A stretch of 64,000 nt of DNA from Artemisia argyi (Eukaryota; Streptophyta; Magnoliopsida; Asterales; Asteraceae): positions 303,071,357 through 303,135,356 of the forward strand of contig CM060709.1 in assembly GCA_030686995.1 (NCBI GenBank), read 5' to 3'. Of the stretch, positions 48,738-61,455 are shown in pieces. Both the position numbers and the translations under genes were made by a program. The notes under the pieces are model-generated. The model made no database searches and was not told the origin of the DNA. It saw only the letters and a list, made by a program, of their open reading frames with translations. Within the stretch, counting starts at the first letter, position 1. The number at the start of each line of letters is the position of its first letter.

Positions 48738-48814
48738 TTGCAGACTTGGCGGACCAGGCGGAACCAAAAAGAGGGTTCCGCCCGTATGGTCTGAGGGTAC
48801 CGTGGGAGCTGCAG
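48738..48814 (-). promoter_or_regulatory. cassette copy upstream of ORF X' (separated by insertions)
   Basis: Plus strand begins TTGCAGACTTGGCGGA and ends GGGAGCTGCAGG, with GGCGGAACC and GGTTCCGCC arms: the same design as the LTR-B/LTR-C cassette. In the minus-strand gene order it lies between the Gag relic and ORF X', exactly where element 1 has its ORF X cassette. From 48815 to 50675 no gene is seen; this is spacer between cassette and Gag. Confidence 0.6.
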
Positions 48815-50675
48815 GAAAAATTCAAAAGGGATTGTCTTGATTTTTGTGGTTTTATCCTAATGTTCAAACTAAGGTTTTAGGTCTTATGAGTCTTCGACTA
48901 AGCCTAGGGATGGCGAATGCTTCTCATTCAAGAGGTTTTGTAAAAACGTTGATAGAATGGTTAACGTATAAGACTTTCTTAGTTAAGATGTTCCTCAATG
49001 AACATTTTTACCAAGACGATGATGATGGATCACAATACGTCAATTAAGAACATAATGGATTGAATTGTCGCTGAAGTCGATGCTTCCTTTGTTGAAGAGA
49101 TAACAATGTTGATAAAAGAATACCGTTGTTGACGCGTATTTGCTTGTTCAAGCGGAGCTTGTTGATGTGCTTCTCCATTCGAAACTAATTTGAGAACCTT
49201 ACGTGTTTTGGAAAATCATTGGGTAAGTAAGTATAAAAGTACAAGTACCACTTGTGCTTTTCTTATCAACTTATTACTGACATAATACCATTTGGTATAC
49301 ACAATGGTTTCTGTTCCCGTTCTTTTGGGATACCATAATCCTAGTTATGTAGTACCTTACGATGTATCCAAACAAGCTCAACTAAAGAGTTGTTTAAGGA
49401 TCTTCTTTAAAACGAGCACATAGACAAACGCTAAACATAATGTTGAATCTAATTGTTATAAGAACAAGTAGTCTTCCGAACATTTCTCTACGTTTAGTTT
49501 TACCTACAGATTTACTAATCTCATTCTTGATAAGCCATCAATAACTTAACCATTAAGAACAAGAGAGTAACTGAGAATGTCTTTAAGTTAAAATCTCTTG
49601 CTTTTGAAGCTTGCTTTTATTATCAAAAAGACTTTCAAATATTGACACTTATAATCACATGATTACTTCGAAACATTTATTTTGTTTCACTAGTTGTTTT
49701 ACTCTAAATTCCAAAAACTGTTATTGTTGAATTTGTTTAGACACAACTATGACCTATAAATCAAGTTTTACAACTTATGTCAATTTTGCTTGATTCAATG
49801 TTTTGACTCAAGGTGAGAAGATGTTATTTTATACTTTTATCCTTAATGTTTTACATAACATACTTGTCTTGCCATCATTAGACTTTCGACTAAGTCATCA
49901 TCTACCAAAGATGATATCTTAGAAGGAGAAGATCACTCGTTAAATGTTATATTCAATGACTCCTCGACTCTTTGGGTTTTCTTACTTAAGACACTATGAA
50001 CTCTACTTGTTTTGAAAAAGTCCAAGAGGTACAACATCATAAGACTAAGTGTCACATTTGATGCGTAAATCTTAGATGTTGAAAACTCATTTTCTTCCAC
50101 ACATCCTAATGTATGCTAATGTGATTTATTTCACCTTGTGTGTTTTATGTGAGATTATCATAAAGGAGTAATCGAAGAAAAACACAATTTAAGACTCAAA
50201 GTATGGTGTTTGAGAATGTTGTTTAACAAAGGTTTGTTTTGCAAGCATCACAAAAGTGTTAGACATTTTAACACTTAGGAAATTCTTAGTTAGCTCACTT
50301 GTAAGCAAGAGTTGAGTGAGACTCACTCAAGAGTTTCTCGTGTTTATCTCTTGATGTTTAAAGAACCAAAACACCTTATATCTCCTACTAGTACTAATGA
50401 CGAAATTCCTTGTTGCATAGAATCTAATCTTAGTTATTACTAATACCAGGTAAACACTTTTAGAGTATTACTAATAACACATATTCCAACACATAATGCT
50501 AGAAACAAGAGACAATCAAAGTCAAGTCTTGGTTTGACGACACGTTTTGAAACTCAATTACTCGTGTATCTAAGAAGGTTAGATAATCATATAAAAGCAT
50601 AGAGCATGATAATCTTAAACTTTTTATCATGAGTTTCTATTAGAGATTGAATTATCTCTAAATCTCTCTTCTAGG

Positions 50676-51661
50676 TTAGACAAATTTTACTTGTTTTGTT
50701 TTACTAGTTGATGGTGCTTTTGAGTTAAATCCTAATCCGGTTTTATCTTTAAACACACTTTGACTCCTCAACAATCTTTCAAGAGATTTTGAGCTTTCAT
50801 CAAATTTAACTAATATTTTTCCTTTCTCATTTTGCTTTTTAATCTCATGTTTGTAATCTAGACATAATTTACATTTTAGATCAATTTCAACATTACCCTC
50901 AATCCTAGACATTTTATCTTCTAACAAGATTTCCTTTTCAAAGATATTCTTAAAAGATTTTGAAGACTCATTGTTAAAGATAGTTTTCAGGTCCATGTTG
51001 CATAAACGTTTAGACTCATTTTCTAGTTTAAACTCTAGGATAAATTTCTCAAAGCAAAAGTGTTTGGTTTCAAAATGTACCTTGCTTGATGTTTTATCTA
51101 GTTGAGAATCACAAACCGGATGGTTGGATTCATCTTCATCCGTGTTATTCCATGAATTGCAAGCAAGTCCACTAAGAGCTCAACACGAGTAATCATCTTC
51201 ACTTACACCTTCATTTAAAACATTTAAACTAGTAGCACATGTATTCATCACAACTAAATGTCTATCTATTAATATTTCTAAGACTTCTAATTCATATGTG
51301 AGATCAAATTGATCATCTTTGACTTGACATATTTCTTGATGAAAGTTTAACATATTTTCCAAATATCATTAGCCGTTTGACAAAAATACATTCTTTCATA
51401 TTCGGTACTAAAGCTTTATAAATCATTGTTTTAGCTTTAGTATTTTTATCAAGTTTAAGATAGTTATCTTGGTTTTCAAAAACTTGTTTTCTTTGGTTTG
51501 AAATCACCAAAAGAAATAATATGCCAAAGATCTTGATCAATTGATTTCACATAGTTTTCAAAATTACTTTTCCATTCAAGTAAGTTTTCTTTTTCAAATA
51601 GCGGTAGGTTTTGAATAGGATGCCCTTCTTTGAGATTTTCAAAATCCATGGATCGATCCAA
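50676..51661 (-). pseudogene. composite Gag relic, right copy
   Basis: Near-identical to the left copy at 19880-20856: starts MDRSMDFENLKEGHPIQNLP, breaks after about 60 codons, continues as QEICQVKDDQFDLTYELEVL in another frame up to a stop at about 51180, then a C-terminal coiled-coil frame (MDLKTIFNNESSKSFKNIFE, to 50676). No zinc knuckle. The small differences from the left copy include one frame change (at about 51355). Confidence 0.82.
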
Positions 51662-51699
51662 GTTTTAAAATACATTATATTTTAAAGATCTTGAGTAAC

Positions 51700-51715
51700 G
51701 TAGCTCCTGATGCCA
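51700..51715 (-). other. primer-binding site beside LTR-C
   Basis: Minus strand TGGCATCAGGAGCTAC, two bases from LTR-C, identical to the left copy. Confidence 0.75.
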
Positions 51716-51717
51716 AT

Positions 51718-53112
51718 TATGGAAAACTAGAAGGGGGGTTGAATAGTTTACCGCTTTTTAAATCCTTTTTAACTTGAATATCCTTTAAAAACTTTACGTT
51801 TGCTTAAAGATATAAACACAACGTTATATGTTTGATTCTTTGAAAAGCTTTTCATGTGAATAACAATTCTAACTTTACTTGTTTCATACTTTGAAAAGCT
51901 TTACTTGTGATGATCCTAACTTTGCTTGTTTAGTTCTTTGGAAAGCTTTACATTTGTTTGAAGATATAAACACAACTTTACTTGTTTAATTCTTTGAAAA
52001 GCTTTATAAGTGATTAGCGATTCTAACTAAAAGACAACATGTAATAAGCAAAGATAAAGAAAGAAACGATCAAACCACAACACGATTGTTTATCGTGGTT
52101 CGGCTACAAGGACTCTTTTTTCTTGCCCTACGTCCACGCCCCGAGTTTCCAACTCGAGAGTTCTAAGCACTAATCAACAAGCTCCTTTCACCGGCGGAGA
52201 AAACATTTACAACGTCGCTTACACTTTTACCGACACTAAGCTAGATGTCGAGTTCTTTTACACGGGTACAACCACACCCATCATCGCTTACACTTTTACC
52301 GACACTAAGCTAGATGTCGAGTTCTTTACCAAGGGTACAACCACTCCCGTTAGTTCTTTTACAAGGGTACAACAACTCCCGACACACTACGTATTTTGAG
52401 GCCTAAAATACTAACCGATCACTTCTACGTACATGATACAAATGAAGTATAAACTACCAAAGCTTATACATGACAAAGCTAACAAGACTTGCAACTTTAG
52501 AGTTGAAGCTTGTAACTTCTTGAATGATCTTGTGAAGTCCCTTGCTACATAAGAGAGTCACACAAGTCAAATGTTACTGAGTTAGTTTGAGAGAGTATAT
52601 GAAAATATGTCCTAAAGGGGTGACTCAAAACTAACAAATGGTTTGGTATTTATAGCAAACCATTCTGCAGGTCTGGCGGATACGGCGGAACCCTCAGATG
52701 CGTTCCGCCCGTGTACCCCCAGGGTTCCGTCAGGGCTGCAGTTGGTTTTGCAATAAATCTTCCAAACCAAACAAGGTCACATCTCATTACACCTAGTCAA
52801 ACACAAAACTTGCAAGCAAACATATAGTTAGTCAAACATACTTTCTTACCATAAATGTATATTGACAAAGCTTGCCCTAAATGTGATGTGACATTACTAT
52901 TTTAAGAAATAAATGTGATGTGACAAGACACTTTCTAATTTAAGAAATAAAAACAATGTTTAGTTTAAAAGGAAATGTAATCCTTAGTTAAACAAGACTT
53001 AAACACTTAAAGTGATGATTTACTCCTAGCTAAAGTTCATACTTTGTCATTAACAAAACTTAGCAAAGATCGTAAAATATAAATAACGTTTTTAGGCGAT
53101 ATTTGTATTACA
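51718..53112 (-). repeat. LTR-C, 5' LTR of the composite
   Basis: 1395 bp, co-linear with LTR-B with scattered substitutions (a couple of percent by eye). Its first bases are TATGG instead of TGTGG, and its end is TATTACA instead of TATTAACA. Cassette at 52665-52741 and TATA box at 52647-52654, minus strand. The outer duplication GTCTT follows at 53113. Confidence 0.92.
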
Positions 53113-53117
53113 GTCTT

Positions 53118-53720
53118 AAAGTCAAAATTTCACTCTTAACATAAGTCAAATTACAAATATTTACTTATATTTCAATGTGGAAACTTTGGCTGCACATTCA
53201 GTCCCGCCAAAACTATCACAAGTTGAGCTCTACAACATATTTTCAAGCTGGGCTTTCGCTAAACTTTAAGTTTAGGTCTTAGTTACATTGCATAAAAAGG
53301 CCTAGTTCCAGAAATGACCAGAACCATGACCTTTTTCCAAATGAAACCTAGTGTGCAGATTTTAACACCTTTCGCCATTTTGGCTCTCATTTACTCATCG
53401 GGATGAGATATGAGGTACGCCACCCGGCGAAACGACCAGAAGACATAGCTCTATAAGTGCCTAAGGCTCATAACTCACTGAGTAGATCAGTCTACTCGAT
53501 CTTTGGAGCTGTTCTAATTTCAGTTTCATAAGTCATACCTAGAGCTTGTTTAGGCTACTTTTTAAGGTTCAAATCATGTGTACAATGTCAAAAAATATTA
53601 CAAAATCATTCTTACAACATAAAAATACAATAGGTATAGTAGTTATTAAAACCATATTGAAAGAATTATGAAAGATAAATATAAATCTTACTAGGGAAAG
53701 GATGAAAAGTTACTAATACA
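53118..53720 (-). repeat. Ty3/gypsy-like LTR, part 2 (right end uncertain)
   Basis: Non-coding sequence that resumes after the composite and should join 19360. It contains phrases such as GGATGAGATATGAGGTACGC and CACTGAGTAGATCAGTCTAC. The right boundary is guessed near ACTAATACA at about 53720. No internal gypsy genes. Confidence 0.35.
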
Positions 53721-53921
53721 ACAATAACAATTTTGATGTTGTCTTTGATTGGGTAAGCCACGGCAATAGAGACAAAGAAAATGAATGATGAGATTTAGAT
53801 AGATATTTAGTTGTGATAAGTCATACTATTAGAGATATACTTATCTCAAATATGTGACATCTGTATCAAACGTGGCTCATAGACAAGAATTGTGTAAAAT
53901 TTGCATTATCTTATGTTATAT

Positions 53922-54108
53922 GGCTTTTTTCTAACATGTGCCCTTAGGCACATGTTAACCAATTATTAATTCACAAAAAAGGACACAAGTACTTATAAAA
54001 AGGACACAAGAAAAACACTTTTTTATTTGAAAAGTGGCAAGGACCCACGAAAAGGACATAATAAATGATTGGTTAACATGTGCCTAAGGGCACATGTTAG
54101 AAAAACCC
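53922..54108. mobile_element. Mutator-type MITE
   Basis: 187 bp with near-perfect inverted ends. The TIR runs GG(C/G)TTTTTCTAACATGTGCC and on for about 40 bp, the inner 36 bp identical. It is flanked by a 9-bp duplication ATGTTATAT (53913-53921 and 54109-54117), the length expected for Mutator-like elements. Non-coding and non-autonomous. The TIR itself contains a hairpin, GTGCCCTTAGGCAC. Confidence 0.85.
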
Positions 54109-54117
54109 ATGTTATAT

Positions 54118-55701
54118 TAATAGTATTAGGGTATAGAGGGTATAGTTTGATCCTGGTAGTTACTAACGTAAAGTCCTTATGTCACGAAACTTAAAACCGG
54201 GTAATGTAAAAATATAATATTTAATAAAATGTTAAAACTTATCAATATACTCTATATTAGTTTATTAGATGAGTGATAAGTTTAACGGAGTGTGTAAATA
54301 TAGTTAAAATCTAATAACATTGGTTCAAATACGCGTAATACTTAAAACGTACAAAGTTTTCTAAAAAATGAAAAAATGGCAATAGCTCATATAAAATATG
54401 ACTATTAATAAAAATAAAGTATATAGAACAGCTAGACTAATCATAGTCTAGTGTTGGTTACGAGTTAAGCGTAGGCGATTGAATTTACGTAATTACTTAT
54501 AAAAGTAATATTACTTAAAACAATAATAATAATAGATCAAAATAAATAGTCTAATTATAGTCTGAAATGTGGAGTTGCTACATTTCAGGTTTCTAATATC
54601 TCATTTCTAAGAAGTGCTTACAAAAAATTTGACAAATACCATGTGTGCATTAAAGTCATCAACAATTGCTTAAACTAATCATAATTTGCAATACTAACTC
54701 ATATAGCAACACTTTAGAAACTAATTTTTGGATTATCACTTTCAATGCCCACATCCAAACACCCATCAATGTTTTGATGGTGTAACATATAAATAATGAA
54801 AAAGAAGGAATATAGTATCACTTGGTCTTAAAAAAAAATAACAAATACTTAGAAAATTTCAAACATCATATTAATACAAACTGAAGAATATATATAATGT
54901 CTGTTGCATTTTAAAGACACTAATTGGTATAAGAAATTGGGACATGAAAAGCCAAAAAGAGAAAAAAGAGAATAAATTGTACATTGACTGATAAAAGGAT
55001 AAATTGTACATTGTATGATAATCACGATGAGACAATATACTTTACCCTTTAGCTGTTCAATATAAGCTATGCTCCTACTTATTTGACACGTCCCCAAGCT
55101 TTATTTACAAGGCGTAACTATATACCGAGCCTAGAGAAACTTCAAAATGTTGGTGATGTTCACTCTACGCCCATCACAGTTTCAAATTAACAGATATTAA
55201 CTCCTTCTTAAGCTTAATTTCATACTTTGATCATCTTCACAAACACAAAGCGTAAACCTAATAAAAAGAAGCTTGAATTCAGCGTTCCCAAACGATTGGA
55301 GCAACAGCTCATCTTTAGATAGTGCTATTTTATGTCGTACGTCCATTCAATAGCAGCGATTTAGATCAATTTTGCATTTGGGGGTTAGGGTTTGTAAATT
55401 GGGGAAATTATTTGGTGAGGGTGAGACTGCTAAATGAGAGTGTAAAAATGAGGAGGGTAAGAAATGAGAGGATGTAATGGGTGTCATAAAGTTACAAAGA
55501 TACCCTCCTACTATTTTAAAATGGCAGGATCCAATTAATTCTAACCATTTCATGAAAGTTAAATCAATGGCTATGATTGGATGGTTTGATCTTTAAATAA
55601 ATCTTGTTCCGCATTGAACTTTTCTCACTAATACAAAACATGATTGTAAATGTAATGTTTGGATTATATTATGCTATTTGATATCGCAATATCAGATAAT
55701 T

Positions 55702-55751
<50 letters not shown>

Positions 55752-56012
55752 AGCAAAATTAGATTATTTTACAACATGTAGAATGACCAAAATGACATTA
55801 CTATATTTTATTAGCTATCAAAAATTTAACACACACAAACTTTTATTAACTTACCATAGTACAATTTATAAAATATAACACAAGGCACATCCCATTCTTT
55901 TTATACTAGGTATAAATTGTCATTGAATAAAACACTCTATGGATAACCGAAACTTTTGACATCTCTAGCAGACTACTCATGACAGATATCATCTATTTTA
56001 AAGAAGGTTTTA
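54118..56012. other. AT-rich non-coding stretch
   Basis: No gene is supported. Small ORFs at 54849-55097 and 55347-55553 lack recognisable features. A poly-T run of about 41 bases lies at 55705-55745. Confidence 0.5.
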
Positions 56013-59000
56013 TCTATGTATTCTAATAAAATAGAGTTTTGTACCACCCTTTAATGGGCTGATGTGTCTCGATGGAGAGGGCACTGTTATTTTAGTAAAG
56101 TACAAACCCAATTGAGCCGGAACCAAAACTTCTCCTATACTCTTTCTCTACATTGATTTCCATTGAAATGCATCGGTTACAATCAATCAATGAATTGTTC
56201 AAACACATCATCTCCAAAAATAATGCAACGCATTCAAAAAACCATCCAAAAATAACTTTTTTGTGATTACATGTTTGATTCAGTCATTATTGTTGTATGG
56301 CATACCGATTCAAAATCCCTTAACCAAACATTTTGGTTACATCAGCGCCGGTGATTTCCATACTATCAACATGGAAGAATTTGTAAGTACCAAATCAATT
56401 ATAAATTTTAGGGTTTCGATTTTATAGTTCCATATTACAATTATTTTGTTTTGATTCAATTATAACATGTTTTCCTTTGATTATGTTGCAATTTAATTGT
56501 GTTTTATCAGAACCCTAAAAAATTGGGGAAAATTACGGTGATGAATTACTTTTTATGATTTGTCTATTATGTGTATTCAATTTATATATAATCAAAAAAA
56601 TTGTGTTTGGATTTATTTAGTCTATCTATATTTGATTTCGGCTCTTTATTACATTTTGTGTTTCATTTTCAGGTTGTTGCAATACCTACCCAGATAGTGA
56701 TTACTGAATTGAGCTGGTCGTATTGTTAGTTTTAAATCTCTAATGTGTGCTTTGTATATTTTGTTGTTATAATCATCATCGTTAACGGATTGTTAATTTT
56801 GTATTGTACAGCTTGCCCGAGTTATACTTGGTGACTTGATGTCGTGTCTCTTCAAAGAAACTTTGTATCTCCAAAAGGTACTCTTTTTAGTATCTGATAA
56901 TTTCAGCACCACTGTTAAGATAATCACACGTATTGAACCTTCTTATATTTGCAGATGATAAGTGAAGGAGAATAAGGGAGTTGACTTAGAAGCGATTTAA
57001 GTTACCTAAAAACAGTGTTCAAGCTGAGTTTTTGTGTTACAAGCTTCTTAGAGGTCTTGTTGTTTGCAGGTTTCTAAACGTTTATGATTTCTGTCATTAC
57101 TTATAGGGGTTAGAGGTTTGATAAGTCTATTGACCGATATGGTATTCAACTTTATACAGGCCTTGCATAACAGGGTAATACTACTTAAGCAGTATTTGGG
57201 TAAGCTTAATGCATATATTTGTAAAAACTCTTTTTTATTGCACAACTATCATGATTCATATACTAACTGTTAACTAAAATGATGTTAAATGAAAGGATGT
57301 GCTCCTCTTGAAAATATACTTGATCACCATAGTACTACCAGCCTACAATCTATCGAGTAATGTGCGCTTATGAGACCCTTTGTCTAGCCATCACCCAATT
57401 AACTATGGTAAAGTTCCTTTTTTTACTCATGATCTATTAGAAATAACCCTTACGAGTATGACATTCAATTTGGAGTATGCTTTTGGCATAAAAGCTATTG
57501 CACCCTTTCTGATATTGATTCTAATTATAATAAAAGTTGTGCTTGCATCCCTTTTGAGAAACTGTGTTTGGTTGTACCCTCTGTGATATGATTTTAATTC
57601 GTTTTTTTAAAATTGGTTGAATACACTTTTTTGGATGGAATTATATGAGGCATAACTCTAAACATTGTTTTAGTTCTACTTTTTGTTGTTATTACTGCAG
57701 TATGTATCTACAAGCATTATAAAACAACACCGTTGCAACCGGTTCAAAACGTTGTAATTGTCGTGGAGATAAGTAATTTTTCTGGTACAATTATGATGTT
57801 ATTTGGTTCATTGCCATGTTTCAATATACATATTATATTTATTGGCCCCCACTAATATGACCTCATTGTTTATACAGGTGTAAAAGTCAACATTATTGCT
57901 GGAAATAAATTGCAAAAAAGCCCAGAAACACAACTCAAAACTTGACTATAACCTTGACAACCCTTACTTTTTGCCTAAGATAGATGTTCAAAGGGATGAT
58001 GTGTGGTAGCCAAGAATCATTTTTTCATAGCATCTGTGATCTTTTTGTCCAAGGTAATAACCCTTTTTGCTACTTTTAGCTTCTCAACATGATATTTTAC
58101 ATTGAATCTTGAATGGCAACATGGAATTTGTATCTCTCTATTCATACTCTTAAAGAAGATTTTTACTAAAGGAGACCTCTATTATTTATCATTGATATTA
58201 ATGTTATGATTATTCGTTTACACATCAACTGTTCTATGAAATGTGGGAGTACATAAATTAAAAAAAAAAAAAGTATCGAAGATGCTCTCTTAACTAAAAT
58301 GGGTATGAATCACATGTATCTTGAAAGGATATATGCATTCTTTTCACGTAGTTTAGGAAGTAATTGAACATCAAACTTACCTTTTATGTGATCGTTTGTC
58401 TTTTTCATGTTTATGTCTACATTTTGGGCTACATTTAGTCATTAGTAAAAAACTGTCTTTTGTGCCTTAAGCGCTAATATGTGTTCAAGATGGAAGATCT
58501 TTGCACAAAGAAACAAGAAAAACGCTCTTTATATATACATTGTTTTTCTATAGTGTAAGCAATGGCCAAAAGATAACATCTATAAATTGTTTTAAATCTT
58601 ATATGTGTAGGATTGAACACCAAAGAAGGTTATTATGCAAATATCTTCTGCATTTATTTTCCAATTTTATCTACATGTCTGAAGTTTTAATAAATAGTAG
58701 TAATATGCAGAAATTGAGACAATGAAAGAGGGTACGCTGAACTTATTGACAAGTTATGTCTGCTAGTAAACATAATTATGGCGAGAAATTGCTTATTCAG
58801 GTAACATGTTGCATGTTACTTCCAAGATATCGTGATATGATCACATTGAAAATAATCATGTAAATGACCAAATTTGTTATGCTTTTGCAAATTCCAGCTA
58901 TTATATCAATCACAAGCTCATGAAGAAGAAAATAAAGCAATATTCTTGCGATATTGAAGCTGGAGGACTTGAACGCATATATGTTCTCAATGATTTCTCA

Positions 59001-60886
59001 ATAATGCTCGATAACGGGATAAAATGCTCTAATAATTTTACATTTCGTTATTAACAGTATCTTATATTTTGCTATTTTTGTCACAGGACTTCATCAACAA
59101 TGCTCACTAGCGTTGATAAATCGATACAATCACTCAAACAGTTGGTTTGGATTATATTTTGAAGGGTCAAATGGGTAAAAAGTACACATATATTTTAACA
59201 GAAAACAAGGTGGATATGGGTAATATTACATCCTGTTGTATTAAAGTTGTCGCTCTCTTTGAATTTAACACCTCCTTATAATTTATGTAATAAATCTTAG
59301 GGATAATTTCAATCTATCTGAAATTCATGCCATTCTTTGGTTAGTTGATGGTTGGTTAGATTGAATGTTTTTTTCCATTTACAAACTCTTTCTACCGTAA
59401 TACTCATTTGTCTCGCTTATCGGATATATTGCGCAATATGTCAACATTATCTATTCATCGTCTAAAAGCTACTATAAATATATATTTATTTATGTTTTTT
59501 GTTATTTGTTAATCTATTCGCACACGTATCTCCTTAATGAATTTACTTAAGCTTTACTTAAAAAATAGTGTTTTACTTATAAAGTAATAATGTTGAACAT
59601 TCATTACCTAATTGTGTTTTGGTATACTTTCATGCCTACTAACATGTTGGATTGACACAATATAATACAACTTTGATCTCCTTGATCATGTTAAGTAACC
59701 GTTGGTATGCTATTTTATTCTTAATTAATTATGTTATAATGATTTTTACCATCTAAAATATGATGCTTATGCTTAAAAAAACATATGTATATTGTGTGTG
59801 ACGTGTTTAGATACTATGACAAATATAAGAACTAACTTTGCAACCTTTAACTTTGTAGCCTTTGCTTTTCAAGGCCTGAAAAATATTGTCATGTATCTTA
59901 GAAATAATTGGTCCTGACCTTTCACGTGTAATATAGTCGGTTATATTAAACTTTCCGTGAACACATCTGACATCTTTTAGATTTACATATATTATTAATC
60001 TAAAACTTCGTACTTACATTTTTTTAAAAACTTATAGGTGCTCGCGGAATGGACATTGGCTTATCACTTAATTAACGCTCATTACATACATTTGCTTTTC
60101 AAGACCATTAAAATTGGAGGCCTTGATACATGAACGTTTATTACATTAATAGTTACAAGCATAGTAGTTTATAGTATTATTTACTTTTTACTTATTAGTA
60201 TTATTTTCAAAAAATAGTTCAATCATTTTACATTCATTGTGTTTTTTTTTATTTATTTAAACACTTAATTTCTTGATGCAAGTATAGGTTGATTGAAAGC
60301 GTAAACATGTGTGATAATTTGACTAATCGCATGACACATTACTTTATGATAACTGCTTATTAGTTATTAGTCAAATATATCAAATAGCACAATGACCTTA
60401 TTCAGTTAGTTTTGAACTTTTGATGGTTGTTTGATTTGTTACTGCATCATCCATCTTTAATGGTGAATTGCCTTATTATATATGATTATATCTTTAAACT
60501 AAGAGGATTAAATCCTCAACTTATGTTTCTATAATCTAACTGCTATCTATGAAGTTCCTTTGACCACCAAATCCCCTGTCTACCCACAAAGTAATGGACC
60601 AACACTGGCTATCGGGGTAATAGTGTATTAGTGTAATACTGTTAAATCTTTATCTCAACAATGAGCACATGTGAATTTGTCTCGACAAGAATTTATTCAC
60701 GAAAAACCTTTTTTGGCGCAACATAGGATTTTGATTAATATCTTATTTCTTAATCTGCATAACCTTTGTGGTAATTTTTAACTGTAGACATGATAATGGG
60801 TCAATTGTGGCTGTGTAGTATTACATGCATGTCAAATGGGTGAAACTGTTCACTAAAAAGAGAACGGGTCAAACAGATTACTAAAG

Positions 60887-60984
60887 TTCAGTTTGACTAC
60901 ATACTGTCTTTTAGATCGTTTTATTTAAAGTTTTGGTTACTTCAGTTTGACTACATACTGTCTTTTAGATCGTTTTATTTAAAG
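60887..60984 (+). repeat. short direct tandem duplication
   Basis: A 44-bp sequence beginning TTCAGTTTGACTACATACTG occurs twice with a 54-bp period, identical by eye, inside the Helitron. Recent slippage duplication. Confidence 0.85.
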
Positions 60985-61182
60985 TCCAATTTGACAAGTG
61001 TACCACATTTATTTCTCTCTCATCATATTCACGAATCAATTTCTAAATTTCACCAACATATTTGTTGGTTTGTTTTTAGGTTCATCAATTAGGCATACAA
61101 ATCATTTTTCTTATCAATACTATTTTATATCCTTTTGCAAGAAACTTAGTCAAATACCACGACTTAAAATGGGTTAAAGTAT

Positions 61183-61455
61183 TTGACACGTGAACGTTTA
61201 CCGCTCAAGATCATGCACAAACAATTTCCCGTATCAGTCTCATTTGCCAAAACGATAAACAAGAGCCAAGGTCAATCACTTTCAAATGTTGGTTTGTACC
61301 TACCACGTCCTGTTTTCACACATGGACAGTTATACGTGGCTCTTTCACGCATCAAAAGCAAAAAAAGTTTGAAGGTTGTTATTTCGGATCCGAATGGTAA
61401 TTTATCAAACACAACTAAAAATGTAGTCTGCAAAGAGGTTCTTTACGGTCTATGA
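61183..61455 (+). pseudogene. Helitron RepHel C-terminus (PIF1-like helicase)
   Basis: 90 codons: FPVSVSFAKTINKSQGQSLS...VGLYLPRPVFTHGQLYVALS matches the end of SF1B PIF1-type helicases of plant Helitrons (motifs V and VI: KSQGQ and YVALSR). It ends VCKEVLYGL, 395 bp before the Helitron hairpin. Walker A/B and the Rep domain are missing; the upstream DNA is stop-rich. It cannot act as a helicase. A host PIF1 gene is less likely given the flanking Helitron terminus. Confidence 0.88.

Larger units (their letters stand above)
19361..53112 (-). mobile_element. three-LTR composite of the pol-less Sirevirus-like family (element 2), carrying nested insertions
   Basis: Outer ends are LTR sequences flanked by one perfect target duplication GTCTT (19356-19360 and 53113-53117). 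Inside are LTR-A (19361-19687, truncated), a Gag relic, PBS, LTR-B (20913-22307, complete), PPTs, ORF Y' (24350-23172), ORF X' (26409-25470), foreign insertions, a second Gag relic (51661-50676), PBS and LTR-C (51718-53112, complete). LTR-B has a PBS on its left and PPTs on its right, so it serves as 5' LTR of one unit and 3' LTR of another. This is the product expected from unequal LTR recombination of one insertion, followed by deletion between LTR-A and the left Gag. The LTRs share TGTGGAAAACTAGAAGGGGG, GTGGTTCGGCTACAAGGAC and the ATTAACA-type end with element 1, so both are subfamilies of one family. Confidence 0.88.

Noticed and set aside
54849..55553. Two small minus ORFs as possible host genes
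   Set aside because: No domain, no splice support and AT-rich composition; one is mostly a hydrophobic low-complexity frame.
55705..55745. Poly-T run as LINE/SINE tail in minus orientation
   Set aside because: No SINE A/B boxes or LINE sequence next to it, and no target duplication was found.
61183..61455. Host PIF1 helicase gene
   Set aside because: Only the last 90 codons exist and a canonical Helitron 3' end follows 395 bp downstream.
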